DNA from: Undibacter mobilis
Lineage (GTDB): Bacteria > Pseudomonadota > Alphaproteobacteria > Rhizobiales > Xanthobacteraceae
Assembly: GCF_003367195.1 (NCBI RefSeq)
Contig: NZ_QRGO01000001.1
Span: forward strand, 1,970,501-2,034,500
Length of the DNA: 64,000 bases
Direction of reading: 5' to 3'
Every line of letters begins with the position of its first letter. The stretch's first letter is position 1. A program made the translations under genes and the position numbers. This document shows, piece after piece, positions 55,201-64,000 of the stretch. The notes below the pieces were generated by a model. That model was not told where the DNA came from, ran no database searches, and saw only the letters and a program-made list of their open reading frames with translations.

Positions 55201-55372
55201 CGCCGGCGCCAATGCGCGCGCCTCGATCGGCATCACGGTGTTCACCGGCATGCTGGCCTCGACCTGTCTGGCAGTGCTGTTCGTGCCGTCCTTCTTCGTC
55301 GTCATCCGCGCCTTTGAGGAGTGGATGAAGGCGCGGGGCAAAGGCGAGCCGAAAGCAGTGCCGGCCGAGTAA
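52226..55372 (+). CDS. RND multidrug efflux transporter (HAE1, AcrB/MexF-like)
   Basis: A 1048-residue inner-membrane pump with twelve helices and two large periplasmic loops, the length of AcrB. Landmarks are FFIERPVLANVIAILMIVIGG at the start, the proton-relay helix with DDAIIVVEGAAHNID (Asp pair, about residue 405), and FVPSFFVVIR near the end. Substrates are typically antibiotics, dyes or solvents. No outer-membrane TolC partner is encoded nearby. It lies between pal and cpoB. Confidence 0.94.
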   Translation: MISKFFIERPVLANVIAILMIVIGGVALFQLPVAQYPDVVPPTVSVTTRYPGASARTVIETVALPIEQQVNGVEGMIYMQSYAASDGSYNLTVTFKIGTDLNFAQVLVQNRVASAEAQLPSAVQAQGVVVQKKSTSMLQIATLTSSDPKHDSLFLSNYATITLKDELSRVPGVGGVTVFGAGNYAMRIWLDPNKMKARGLNVSDVVGALQSQNSQVTAGQIGAPPGPDTVPFQYTLNVFGRLTEVSEFANVIVKTGPTGEITRVRDIGTVELGAQTYGVVFKVDNKASAGLGISLTPGANALTVAADVKKRLAELAGSFPKGMQYDVPFDVTIFVNTSIHEVYKTLIEAAILVLIVILIFLQDWRAMLVPATTVPVTIIGAFAAMAAMGFTVNFATLFAIVLAIGIVVDDAIIVVEGAAHNIDHGMNGHDAAIEAMRLLLGPIIGITLVLLSVFLPAAFLPGLTGQMYAQFALVIAATALISAINAVTLKPTQCALWLRPTVPPEQRNFFYRGFNKVYDKCEAGYARLMTRLVAHAGKVTVLALIAIGVTLYGFSRIPTGFIPVEDQGYMLATVQLPDGASLPRTQAVMEKLDAIARKNPGVDKVVTIAGISALDNSSVLSSAGVAYIILKDWGVRGKALSLLPMYQSLSREVAAIEEATVRVLPPPPIQGIGNAAGTTAQIELRDNSTDYVKLQSIVDTMMGNAASQSNIQAVISSFRANVPQYLVDVDRVKAQAVGVSVDQVFSALGGYLGSAYVNQFTQFGRTFQVVAQADAQFRLRTQDLDNISVRNNQGSMIPLSTLIEIKPVTGPSLVSLYNLYPSATVITLPARGHSTGETMSLMEQVAKQSFPPNTVMEWTGLSYQEKLVGNQMYFVFAMALLLVYLVLAGQYESWYQPAAVILAVPISLIGPVLTLLFLGIENNLYTQIGIVLLIALSAKNAILIVEFGRELREGGKGLLESAVEAARARFRPILMTSFAFILGVLPLVLATGAGANARASIGITVFTGMLASTCLAVLFVPSFFVVIRAFEEWMKARGKGEPKAVPAE

Positions 55373-55526
55373 TCCCCTGCAAAGCGCCGCCGGCGGGCCA
55401 CAATCTGGTCGCACTCCGTTGGCTATGCTAGGGGAACGGCCCAATCCCCCCTGATCAATAGGGAAATCCCGATGGGCCCTTCGATCCAGGGCCCTGTGAC
55501 CGGCCGTTTGGCCGACAAATGAGCCG

Positions 55527-56729
55527 ATGAAACACACTCCGAAATCTCAGCATGCCCCGCTGACAACGGGCACCTTGTTTCGCTTCGTGCTGGCCGCCGT
55601 GGTGGTCGCGCTCGTCGTTCTGACTGCGTTCTTCTCCGCCCATGCGCAGGACCGCAACGGCAACTTCCTCGACAACCTGTTCAGCCGCGGCGAGGGCGGG
55701 CGCCAGCAGCAGCAGGCCGCGCCGCAGCCGGGCGGCGAGGGCGATCCCAACGATCTGGCGGTGCGCATCGACCGCATCGAGAGCGCGCTGCGCCAGCTCA
55801 CCGGCACCATCGAGCAGTTGCAGTATCGCAACCAGCAGCTCGAGCAGCAGGTGCGGGCCCTGCAGGGTGGCGGTGCGCCGCCGGCCCAGGCGCCGGGCGT
55901 TATCCCCAACAACCAGAATCCGCAGGTTCCGCCGGGACAGTTGCCGACCGTGCGGCCGGGCGTGCCCGGCGCGTTGCAGCCGTCGCAGCAGCCGGGCCGT
56001 CGTTCCGACGTGTTCGATCCGTCGCAAAGCCCGCAGGCTCCCGGCGCCCCGCGGCCGTTGGGCTCCCCCGGTTCGGCCACGCCGCCGCCGATCGTCGCCG
56101 CCGAACCGGCCGCCGACGCACCGATCGGCGCGCCGAATGGACGTGCCGCGGGCCAGCCGCTCGACCTCTCGACCTTGTCCGGCAATCAGCCGCCGGCGGC
56201 GTCCCCGGTGGTCGACGCCGGCCAAATGCCGGGACAGGCGCCCGGTCAGGTGGCCAGCACCAATCCAGCGGTCGGCGTGCCGGCCGCGGCGTCGTCCAAT
56301 CCGCCGCGCGACGTCACCGGCCGTCTGGCGACTTTGCCGCCCTCGGCCAAGCCGCAGGACGAATATGACCTCGCCTACGGCTACCTGCTGCACAAGGACT
56401 ATGCGCTTGCCGAACAGGCTTTCCGCGATTTCGTGAAGAAGTATCCGAACGAGACGCAGTTGCCGGACGCCTATTACTGGCTCGGTGAAAGCCAGTATCA
56501 GCGCCAGCAGTTTCGCGAAGCGGCGCAGAGCTTCCTTACCGTCTCGACCAAGCACGAGAAGTCGGCGCGGGCGCCGAGTGCGCTGTTGCGTCTCGGCCAG
56601 TCGCTGGCCGCGCTGAAGCAGAAGGACGCGGCCTGCGCCACGCTCGGCGAGATCAACCGCAAATACCCCAAGGCTCCGGCCAATGTGAAAAAGGCTGCCG
56701 AGCAGGAAATCACGCGCGTGAAGTGCTAG
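55527..56729 (+). CDS. cpoB: Cell division coordinator CpoB (YbgF)
   Basis: A 400-residue periplasmic protein with a signal peptide (about 1-41), a trimerising coiled coil (LAVRIDRIESALRQLTGTIEQLQYRNQQLEQQVRAL, about 73-110, given as positions), a long Pro/Gln/Gly-rich disordered spacer (about 115-290) and C-terminal TPRs (YDLAYGYLLHKDYALAEQAF and AYYWLGESQYQ). It coordinates peptidoglycan synthesis and Tol constriction. The spacer is longer than in E. coli. Confidence 0.92.
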   Translation: MKHTPKSQHAPLTTGTLFRFVLAAVVVALVVLTAFFSAHAQDRNGNFLDNLFSRGEGGRQQQQAAPQPGGEGDPNDLAVRIDRIESALRQLTGTIEQLQYRNQQLEQQVRALQGGGAPPAQAPGVIPNNQNPQVPPGQLPTVRPGVPGALQPSQQPGRRSDVFDPSQSPQAPGAPRPLGSPGSATPPPIVAAEPAADAPIGAPNGRAAGQPLDLSTLSGNQPPAASPVVDAGQMPGQAPGQVASTNPAVGVPAAASSNPPRDVTGRLATLPPSAKPQDEYDLAYGYLLHKDYALAEQAFRDFVKKYPNETQLPDAYYWLGESQYQRQQFREAAQSFLTVSTKHEKSARAPSALLRLGQSLAALKQKDAACATLGEINRKYPKAPANVKKAAEQEITRVKC

Positions 56730-56759
56730 ACTCCCGCCTCGCAAGTGTCGGGGCCGGAC

Positions 56760-57851
56760 ATGCCGCGCGATAGCGTAACGGCAATCTCACCATCGGAAGC
56801 GAAGGTTCTCTTCGCCGATCTTGCATCGGCGAAGGCGCTGGTGCTCGCCGTGTCGGGCGGTCCGGATTCGACGGCGCTGATGGTGCTCGCGGCGCGCTGG
56901 CGCAAGGCGATGCGCAAAGGCCCGGATTTGATCGCCATCACCGTCGATCACGGCCTGCGCGCCGAAGCCAGACGCGAAGCGCGCGACGTGGCCAGGCTCG
57001 CGAAAGACCTCGGCCTTTCCCATCGCACCTTGCGCTGGCGCGGCGACAAGCCGAAGGCCGGCATTCCGCAGGCCGCGCGCGAGGCCCGCTATCGTCTGCT
57101 GGCGCAAGCCGCGCGCCGGGCCGGCGCCTCGCACATTCTCACCGCGCATACGCGTGACGACCAGGCCGAGACGGTGCTCATTCGCATGAGCCGCGGCAGT
57201 GGCATCACCGGGCTGGCGGCGATGCAGCGGATAGCCGGCACGCCTGGTCACGACGCCGTGCTTCTCGTGCGTCCCTTCCTCGACATCGCAAAGCTGCGGC
57301 TGATCGCCACGCTCAAAAAGTCGAACGTCGCCTTTGCCGACGATCCGACCAACCGCGATGCCGCCTTTACCCGCGCGCGGCTGCGTGGGCTGATGCCGCA
57401 CCTCGCCAGCGAAGGACTCGACGCCGCGCGTCTGGCTTTGTTGGCGCGGCGCGCCGGCCGTGCGGACGCGGCGCTGGAACAAATCGTGGAGATCGTCTGG
57501 CACGGGCTCGTTACAGCCGGGCCGGGGCGGTCCTTGAGCTTCGATGCCGGCGCGCTGGCGCGCACGCCCGACGAGATCCTGTTGCGTCTGCTGGGACGTG
57601 CAATCGGTGCCGTGGGTATTGAGGGACCGGTCCAACTCGCCAAGCTCGAGGCCCTCGCCGAGGCGTTGAGGGCGATGTTGGGCTCCGGTATCCGGTGGCG
57701 CAGGACCCTAGCCGGTGCCCTGGTGACCCTGCAAAACGGTCTGCTCTGTGTTGAAACCGCCCCGCCGCGACGGCCCGGGCATGGCGTGCTCGCGCGAAAT
57801 GCCTTAACCAAGGCAGCCGGCAAGCGGGCGAAGCCCGTGAAATCGCGCTAG
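56760..57851 (+). CDS. tilS: tRNA(Ile)-lysidine synthase TilS
   Basis: A 363-residue N-type ATP pyrophosphatase. The PP-loop LVLAVSGGPDSTALMVLA is at about residue 25, and HILTAHTRDDQAETVLIRM is the family motif. It makes lysidine-34 in the CAU anticodon so that it reads AUA as isoleucine. The C-terminal tRNA-binding domain is short, as in alphaproteobacteria. ATG 56760 is preferred over GTG 56745. It directly precedes ftsH, a common pair. Confidence 0.94.
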   Translation: MPRDSVTAISPSEAKVLFADLASAKALVLAVSGGPDSTALMVLAARWRKAMRKGPDLIAITVDHGLRAEARREARDVARLAKDLGLSHRTLRWRGDKPKAGIPQAAREARYRLLAQAARRAGASHILTAHTRDDQAETVLIRMSRGSGITGLAAMQRIAGTPGHDAVLLVRPFLDIAKLRLIATLKKSNVAFADDPTNRDAAFTRARLRGLMPHLASEGLDAARLALLARRAGRADAALEQIVEIVWHGLVTAGPGRSLSFDAGALARTPDEILLRLLGRAIGAVGIEGPVQLAKLEALAEALRAMLGSGIRWRRTLAGALVTLQNGLLCVETAPPRRPGHGVLARNALTKAAGKRAKPVKSR

Positions 57852-57988
57852 AATATGTGAGAATCGAACCCTTTCCATGCGGGGATAGGGTGCCTACATT
57901 GGCAATGACGCGTGGTGGGACCCCTGTCCGTGTCTCGTAACATTAAGCCGCGGCGCCTCGTTGCGTGGCGCGTGGGTAGGAACGTCCG

Positions 57989-59911
<1,923 letters not shown>

Positions 59912-59943
59912 TCGCCACTTTCGATGCTGCGACAATAACGCAC

Positions 59944-59968
59944 ACGCCCGCCGCAAGGCGGGCGTTTT
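59944..59968 (+). terminator. Terminator after ftsH
   Basis: ACGCCCGCC and GGCGGGCGT form a perfect 9-bp stem with a GCAA loop, followed by T4. Confidence 0.9.
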
Positions 59969-60079
59969 GCGTTTCGCTCCGTCGTGGCTGTGAACTGTCA
60001 CGCGCCGTTCACCGAAGCGATACCGCGCTGACAAGTGCGGCTGATGAGGATCGCCGCACTTCATTCACAGGAGGCGACG

Positions 60080-61453
60080 ATGAGATTACTTCTGACGGCG
60101 ATGGCGGGCGTGCTCGCGACGACGACGGCGCTGACCGGGGCGATGGCCGATCAGGCCTTCACCGGCAAGCTGGTGGGCCACGCGATCGTTCCGGCATTCA
60201 CCTTCGTCAATCCGCCGACCGATGCGCCGGCCGACATGGCGATTTCCGGCAAGTTCACCAACAACGACCGCAAGCGCATCGACAGCGTCGGCACGGTGAT
60301 GGGCACCTCGTTCATTTCGGCGCCCGATGCAGCGCGCGAGACCGGTATCAAGCTGCCTTTCAAGGGGCAGCCGGTGCAGGGCTTCTCGGGCATCAAGGCG
60401 GTCGGCGACGGCACCTTCTGGGTGCTCCAGGACAATGGCTACGGCAGCAAGGTCAACTCGCCGGACGCGATGCTGATGCTGCACCGTCTCAAGCCCGACT
60501 GGGCCACCGGCAAAGTCGAATTCCTGCGCACCGTGTTCCTCAACGATCAGGACAAGAAGCTGCCGTTCCAGATCACGCTTGAGGGCAGCGAGAAGCGCTA
60601 TCTCACCGGCGCCGATCTGGACGTCGAGAGCTTCCAGATCATCGGCGATCAGATCTGGATCGGCGACGAGTTCGGTCCTTATCTCATCCGCATCGACCAG
60701 AACGGCAAAGTCGGCGCCTTCTTTGAAACGATGATCGACGGCAAGGTTGCGCGCTCACCGGATCACTTTGCGGTGTCGACGCCGGCGGTGCCGGGCGGAG
60801 CGGTGTCGTTCAACGTGCGGCGCTCGCGTGGCTATGAGGGTATGGCGGCGTCCAAGGACGGCCGTTTCCTTTATCCGCTGCTCGAAGGCCCGCTTTGGAA
60901 CGAAGCCACCAAGTCTTTCGAGACCGATGAAGGTCGCGAATATCTTCGCATCCTCGAATTCGACGTGAACGCGCAGAAGTGGACCGGCCGTTTCTGGAAG
61001 TACAAGCTCGAGATCAACAACAACAATATCGGCGATTTCAACATGGTCGACGCCACCACCGGGCTCATCATCGAGCGCGACAATGGCGAAGGCGAGCAGC
61101 ACCAGGCCTGCACTGGCGCGGCGAAGCCCGACTGCTTCAACGTGCCGGCCAAGTTCAAGCGCGTCTACAAGATCGAGATGACCGACGCCAACGCCGGCGG
61201 CTTCGCCCGCAAGATCGGCCATATCGACCTGCTGGCGATCAAGGATCCGAACACCAAGGCCAAGCAGGGCTCCAAGGAAGGCGTCTTTACCTTCCCCTTC
61301 GTCACCATCGAGGACGTGGACGTGGTCGATGCCAGCCACATCGTCGTCGGCAACGACAACAACCTGCCGTATTCAACGGGCCGTGCGCTGGGCAAGCAGG
61401 ACGACAACGAGTTGATCCTGATCGAGGCCACGGATTTCCTGAAGGCCAAATAG
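60080..61453 (+). CDS. Secreted esterase-like/phytase-like protein
   Basis: A 457-residue exported protein of the phytase-like/esterase-like beta-propeller family (PF13449). Signal peptide MRLLLTAMAGVLATTTALTGAMA; then GFSGIKAVGDGTFWVLQDNGYGSK, DLDVESFQIIGDQIWIGDEFGPYLIR, and VSFNVRRSRGYEGMAASKDGRFLYPLLEG mark the blades (positions about 110, 195, 250). An AGGAGG precedes ATG 60080. Substrate unknown; phosphate scavenging is possible but not shown. Confidence 0.85.
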   Translation: MRLLLTAMAGVLATTTALTGAMADQAFTGKLVGHAIVPAFTFVNPPTDAPADMAISGKFTNNDRKRIDSVGTVMGTSFISAPDAARETGIKLPFKGQPVQGFSGIKAVGDGTFWVLQDNGYGSKVNSPDAMLMLHRLKPDWATGKVEFLRTVFLNDQDKKLPFQITLEGSEKRYLTGADLDVESFQIIGDQIWIGDEFGPYLIRIDQNGKVGAFFETMIDGKVARSPDHFAVSTPAVPGGAVSFNVRRSRGYEGMAASKDGRFLYPLLEGPLWNEATKSFETDEGREYLRILEFDVNAQKWTGRFWKYKLEINNNNIGDFNMVDATTGLIIERDNGEGEQHQACTGAAKPDCFNVPAKFKRVYKIEMTDANAGGFARKIGHIDLLAIKDPNTKAKQGSKEGVFTFPFVTIEDVDVVDASHIVVGNDNNLPYSTGRALGKQDDNELILIEATDFLKAK

Positions 61454-61480
61454 GCCGGTCGGGCACCGCAACAAACAGGA

Positions 61481-61511
61481 GCGCCCGCCGCATGGCGGGC
61501 GTTCTTCTTTT
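61481..61511 (+). terminator. Terminator after the phytase-like gene
   Basis: CGCCCGCC and GGCGGGCG form an 8-bp stem with a GCAT loop, then TTCTTCTTTT. Confidence 0.8.
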
Positions 61512-61554
61512 GGGGCTTCTCCCGGCGGCTGGGGTGGGATAGCGGTGGTCGGCA

Positions 61555-62283
61555 ATGACCCCGCCCGACAATCCCTCCGAGCAGTCCCGGTCCGAGCCGC
61601 ACTGGGCCTTTGCCGCCTTTCGGCAGGGCGCGGCCGACGTAATGTCGTTCCTGCCGGGGCTCGCCGCCTTTTCCATGGCCTATGGAACGGTGGCGGCACG
61701 CAAGGGCATGACCCTGTTCGAGACGCTGCTGATGAGCGCCACCGTATTCGGTGGCGTGGTGCAGATGGTGGTGCTCGACAGCTGGCCGGAAACGCTGACC
61801 GTCGGCGCCATCGCCGGCATCGTGGCGCTCACCGCGCTTGTCAACGCACGTTATCTGATGATCGGCGCGACACTGCGGCCGCTGCTTGGCCCGGCGCCGG
61901 CGCACAAGGCGTACCCGACCTTGTTCTTCCTCGTCGAGCCGGCCTGGCTGATGTCGCTGCGCTATTACGCCAAAGGTGGCCGCGATCCCGCCTATCTGCT
62001 CGGCGGCGGCATGGCCATGTATCTGATCTGGGTAACCACGGCGATCCCGGGCTTTATTGCCGGCGCCGCGGTCGGCAATCCAAAGCAGTTCGGCATCGAT
62101 CTGGTGGTGCCGGCCTTCTTTGTCGCCATGATGGTGCCGCTGTGGCGCGGCGCGCGGCGTTCCTATGGCCTGATCGTCGGCGCGCTGGCCGCGGCGCTGA
62201 CTTACTATCTGTTGGGCGGCGTCTGGTACCTCATTGTCGGTGCCGTGGCCGGCTGCATCGCCGGAGTCTTCAACGATGATTGA
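61555..62283 (+). CDS. azlC: AzlC family branched-chain amino-acid exporter subunit
   Basis: A 242-residue protein with about seven membrane helices, of the AzlC family. FSMAYGTVAARKGMTLFETLLMSATVFGGVVQMVVL carries the family start (about residues 40-75). It works with AzlD, which overlaps it by 8 bases. Substrate probably branched-chain or aromatic amino acids. Confidence 0.88.
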   Translation: MTPPDNPSEQSRSEPHWAFAAFRQGAADVMSFLPGLAAFSMAYGTVAARKGMTLFETLLMSATVFGGVVQMVVLDSWPETLTVGAIAGIVALTALVNARYLMIGATLRPLLGPAPAHKAYPTLFFLVEPAWLMSLRYYAKGGRDPAYLLGGGMAMYLIWVTTAIPGFIAGAAVGNPKQFGIDLVVPAFFVAMMVPLWRGARRSYGLIVGALAAALTYYLLGGVWYLIVGAVAGCIAGVFNDD

Positions 62284-62587
62284 GAAGGACGCCTTCGGCT
62301 TCTTCATCGTCATCGCGCTGATGACGATCGTCGTCTATCTCGGCCGGATCGGCGGCTTCTGGCTGATCGGGCGGCTGGTGATCGGGCCGCGGCTGCGGCG
62401 CATGCTCGACGCGCTGCCCGGTGCGATCATCGCGGCGACGGTGGCGCCGGCTCTGGTGCAGGGAGGCCTGCGGGCGATCCTCGCGCTCACCGCGACATTG
62501 GTCGTGATGATCGCCATCCGCAAGGATTTCGCCGCCGTGGTGGCCGGGGTCGCCGTGGCGGCGGCAGCATTCGCTTACGGGATTTAG
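62276..62587 (+). CDS. azlD: AzlD family membrane protein
   Basis: A 103-residue protein with three to four membrane helices and the ALPGAIIAATVAPALV segment of AzlD. It overlaps azlC (ATG at 62276) and is its obligate partner. Confidence 0.88.
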   Translation: MIEKDAFGFFIVIALMTIVVYLGRIGGFWLIGRLVIGPRLRRMLDALPGAIIAATVAPALVQGGLRAILALTATLVVMIAIRKDFAAVVAGVAVAAAAFAYGI

Positions 62588-62622
62588 ACGCGACTCCCGG
62601 GCTGCATTACACTCCCCCGATC

Positions 62623-63222
62623 ATGCCGTTGCCGAACCGCGTCACGCCTTTTGCCGACCTCATCGCCACCCCGGCGCGCGGGCTGATGATGGGCAATCGC
62701 GGCGGCCGCATTCATGATGCATCGCGCCGACTTGGCGGGCGGCGCTGGGCGTCAAAGCAGTGGATCTGCTGCGTCCTCGATTTCAAGAACCGCCAGCGTC
62801 CGGTGTGGGGCGACAGCTATACCGAGATGTTCTTTCTCGACGAGGTGACGGCGCTCGCCGCCGGACATCGGCCGTGCTTCGAGTGTCGGCGCAAGGATGC
62901 GCAGGCTTTTGCCGGATTTTTTCCACGCGTCCATTGCGCGCCGCATATGGATAAAGTCCTTCATCGCGAGCGGCTCGATGGCCGCGCCAAACGCCGGCAT
63001 CGCCGCGCCCTCGATACGCTGCCGGATGGCGCCATGATCGCGCGCGATGGCGAAGCCTTCGCTTTGCGTGGCAACGGTCTGCTGCGCTGGACGCCCACCG
63101 GCTATGACAAGGCCTTGCCGCGCTTGCGCGGTATTGACGTTGATGTGCTGACGCCGCCGTCGATCATTGACGTTCTGAAACGCGGTTATGCGCCGCTATG
63201 GCATCCGGGTGCCGCGGATTAG
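62623..63222 (+). CDS. Uncharacterised protein with Cys-x2-Cys motif
   Basis: A 199-residue soluble protein of unknown family. Its beta-rich N half contains ARGLMMGNRGGRIHDASRRLGGRRW and CCVLDFKNRQRPVWGDSYTEMFFLDEVTA (positions about 18-70), followed by ALAAGHRPCFECRRKDAQAF (about 78-98), which looks like the Ada zinc-binding AAGFRPCKRCRP. The rest is basic. It ends with a 4-base overlap of the convergent EamA gene. DNA-binding is a guess. Confidence 0.75.
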   Translation: MPLPNRVTPFADLIATPARGLMMGNRGGRIHDASRRLGGRRWASKQWICCVLDFKNRQRPVWGDSYTEMFFLDEVTALAAGHRPCFECRRKDAQAFAGFFPRVHCAPHMDKVLHRERLDGRAKRRHRRALDTLPDGAMIARDGEAFALRGNGLLRWTPTGYDKALPRLRGIDVDVLTPPSIIDVLKRGYAPLWHPGAAD

Positions 63223-64000
63223 CGCGTGCTGCGGGCGAAAGATGGAAACAGCCCGATCACGAGCGCGCAGCCGGCAATGATGGTGACGGCGCCGGCAATC
63301 TGCATGGCCGACAAGGGCTCGTGCAGGAACAGCGCGCCGACCAGCACTGCCACCACCGTCACGGCGAACTCAACGCTGATCGCGCGGGTCGCGCCGATCG
63401 TGGCGACCAGCCGGAAATACAGCACATAAGTTGTCGCGCTCATGATGGCGCCGAGAACGAAGAGATAGAGGTAGTCGATCGGCTGCGGCGTGCCCGGTAC
63501 CGGGACGACGATGAGGAGCGGCAACGTGATGACGCCGCCGGCCAGAAACGCGCCCGTGGTCGTGTCCCAGGCGCTGACGCCCTTGAGCCTGTAGCTGGCG
63601 TAACAGCTCCCATAGGCCGCGCACAGGCAGGCCAAGAGGGTGGTCGCGCAGCCCAATGCAAAGGATGGTGTGAACGGCACCGCCGGAAAGCCGACCAGCA
63701 CGATCATGCCGGAAAAACCGAGCACCAGCCCGACATGATGCCGCCGCGTCAGATGTTCGATGCCCCACAGCCGCGCGATCAGCATCGAGAACAGGGGAAT
63801 GGTCGCGACCAGGATCGCCGACATCGCCGTGCCGATCAGCGGCATCGCAAAACACAGGCCGATAAGCTGGCCGGCGACGGTGGTGGCGCCGACCACGGCA
63901 AAAGCGCGCCAGCCCGCGCCAACCCTGAGCCGCCGTCCGGTGAGGAAGGCGACGATGATCAACGTTGCCGCGGCGACGAAGCAGCGAAAGGTGACAACGC
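63219..64000 (-). CDS. EamA/DMT family transporter (5' end beyond window)
   Basis: The minus-strand frame is open from 63219 to the window edge and has no proper start inside it (the TTG at 63962 lies within a membrane helix). At least 260 residues with eight or more helices in the 10-TMS EamA layout, including IGTAMSAILVATIPLFSMLIARLWGIEHL and the repeated AISVEFAVTVVAVLVGALFLHEPLSAMQIAGAVTI (positions by helix). A drug/metabolite exporter; substrate unknown. Confidence 0.85.
   Translation of the reverse strand, partial: VVTFRCFVAAATLIIVAFLTGRRLRVGAGWRAFAVVGATTVAGQLIGLCFAMPLIGTAMSAILVATIPLFSMLIARLWGIEHLTRRHHVGLVLGFSGMIVLVGFPAVPFTPSFALGCATTLLACLCAAYGSCYASYRLKGVSAWDTTTGAFLAGGVITLPLLIVVPVPGTPQPIDYLYLFVLGAIMSATTYVLYFRLVATIGATRAISVEFAVTVVAVLVGALFLHEPLSAMQIAGAVTIIAGCALVIGLFPSFARSTR

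Noticed and set aside
57860..57930. Possible tRNA-like sequence (GAATCGAACCC)
   Set aside because: No acceptor stem or anticodon arm can be paired around it, and the sequence lies in a short intergenic region without a tRNA fold.

Overview
The window reads as a chromosomal segment of an alphaproteobacterium of the order Hyphomicrobiales (Rhizobiales), most like the Bradyrhizobiaceae/Xanthobacteraceae side (inference). The reasons are the high GC content with strong GC3 bias, the tkt-gap-pgk-fba cluster, the zapA-6S RNA-5-FCL synteny, ruvCAB beside ybgC and tol-pal, the tilS-ftsH order after cpoB, and intergenic palindromic repeats of the kind common in this group. I saw no tRNA, rRNA, CRISPR array, phage or transposase. 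It is mostly a housekeeping region with modest accessory insertions.

Layout. 1-7 kb: a truncated MFS transporter, gmhB (heptose bisphosphate phosphatase) with a flippase-like membrane protein, then a polysaccharide operon (nucleotide-sugar dehydrogenase, GT2 glycosyltransferase, CapD-like dehydratase). 7-25 kb: mixed single genes, namely a REC-EAL protein with a degenerate receiver, a 2-hydroxyacid dehydrogenase, ettA, a cupin, a YqhA-like membrane protein, an FMN reductase, a lytic transglycosylase, several small secreted proteins, a NUDIX protein with a very lysine-rich tail, a MotA-like/OmpA-like pair, suhB, a Sel1 protein, a ThiE-like protein and a GST. 25-31 kb: tkt-gap-pgk-fba on the minus strand, with two of its gaps filled by intergenic repeats. 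31-36 kb: a DUF4164 protein, zapA, 6S RNA, 5-FCL, a YmdB-like phosphodiesterase, an unusual methyltransferase/pyruvyl-transferase-like fusion, and yebC.

36-42 kb: mgtE with a structured leader that can hide its ribosome binding site, a TauE-type permease, then ruvC-ruvA-cdd-ruvB-ybgC. 42-46.5 kb: an accessory block between ybgC and tolQ, holding ogt, a TetR regulator, a divergent ytfG/ytfH-like redox pair, a brnA antitoxin beside a frameshifted brnT toxin, and a DUF2852 protein behind a perfect palindrome. 46.5-60 kb: tolQ-tolR-tolA-tolB-pal, an inserted RND efflux pair, cpoB, tilS and ftsH. 60-64 kb: a secreted phytase-like esterase, azlCD, an unknown protein with a Cys-x2-Cys motif, and a truncated EamA transporter.

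No complete novel multi-gene system is evident. The items most worth following are the mgtE leader RNA, the three intergenic repeat families (one abutting both 6S RNA and the 5-FCL start codon), the methyltransferase/PPT-like fusion, the NUDIX protein with a basic tail, the decayed BrnT with compensating frameshifts, and the palindromic operator of the DUF2852 gene.
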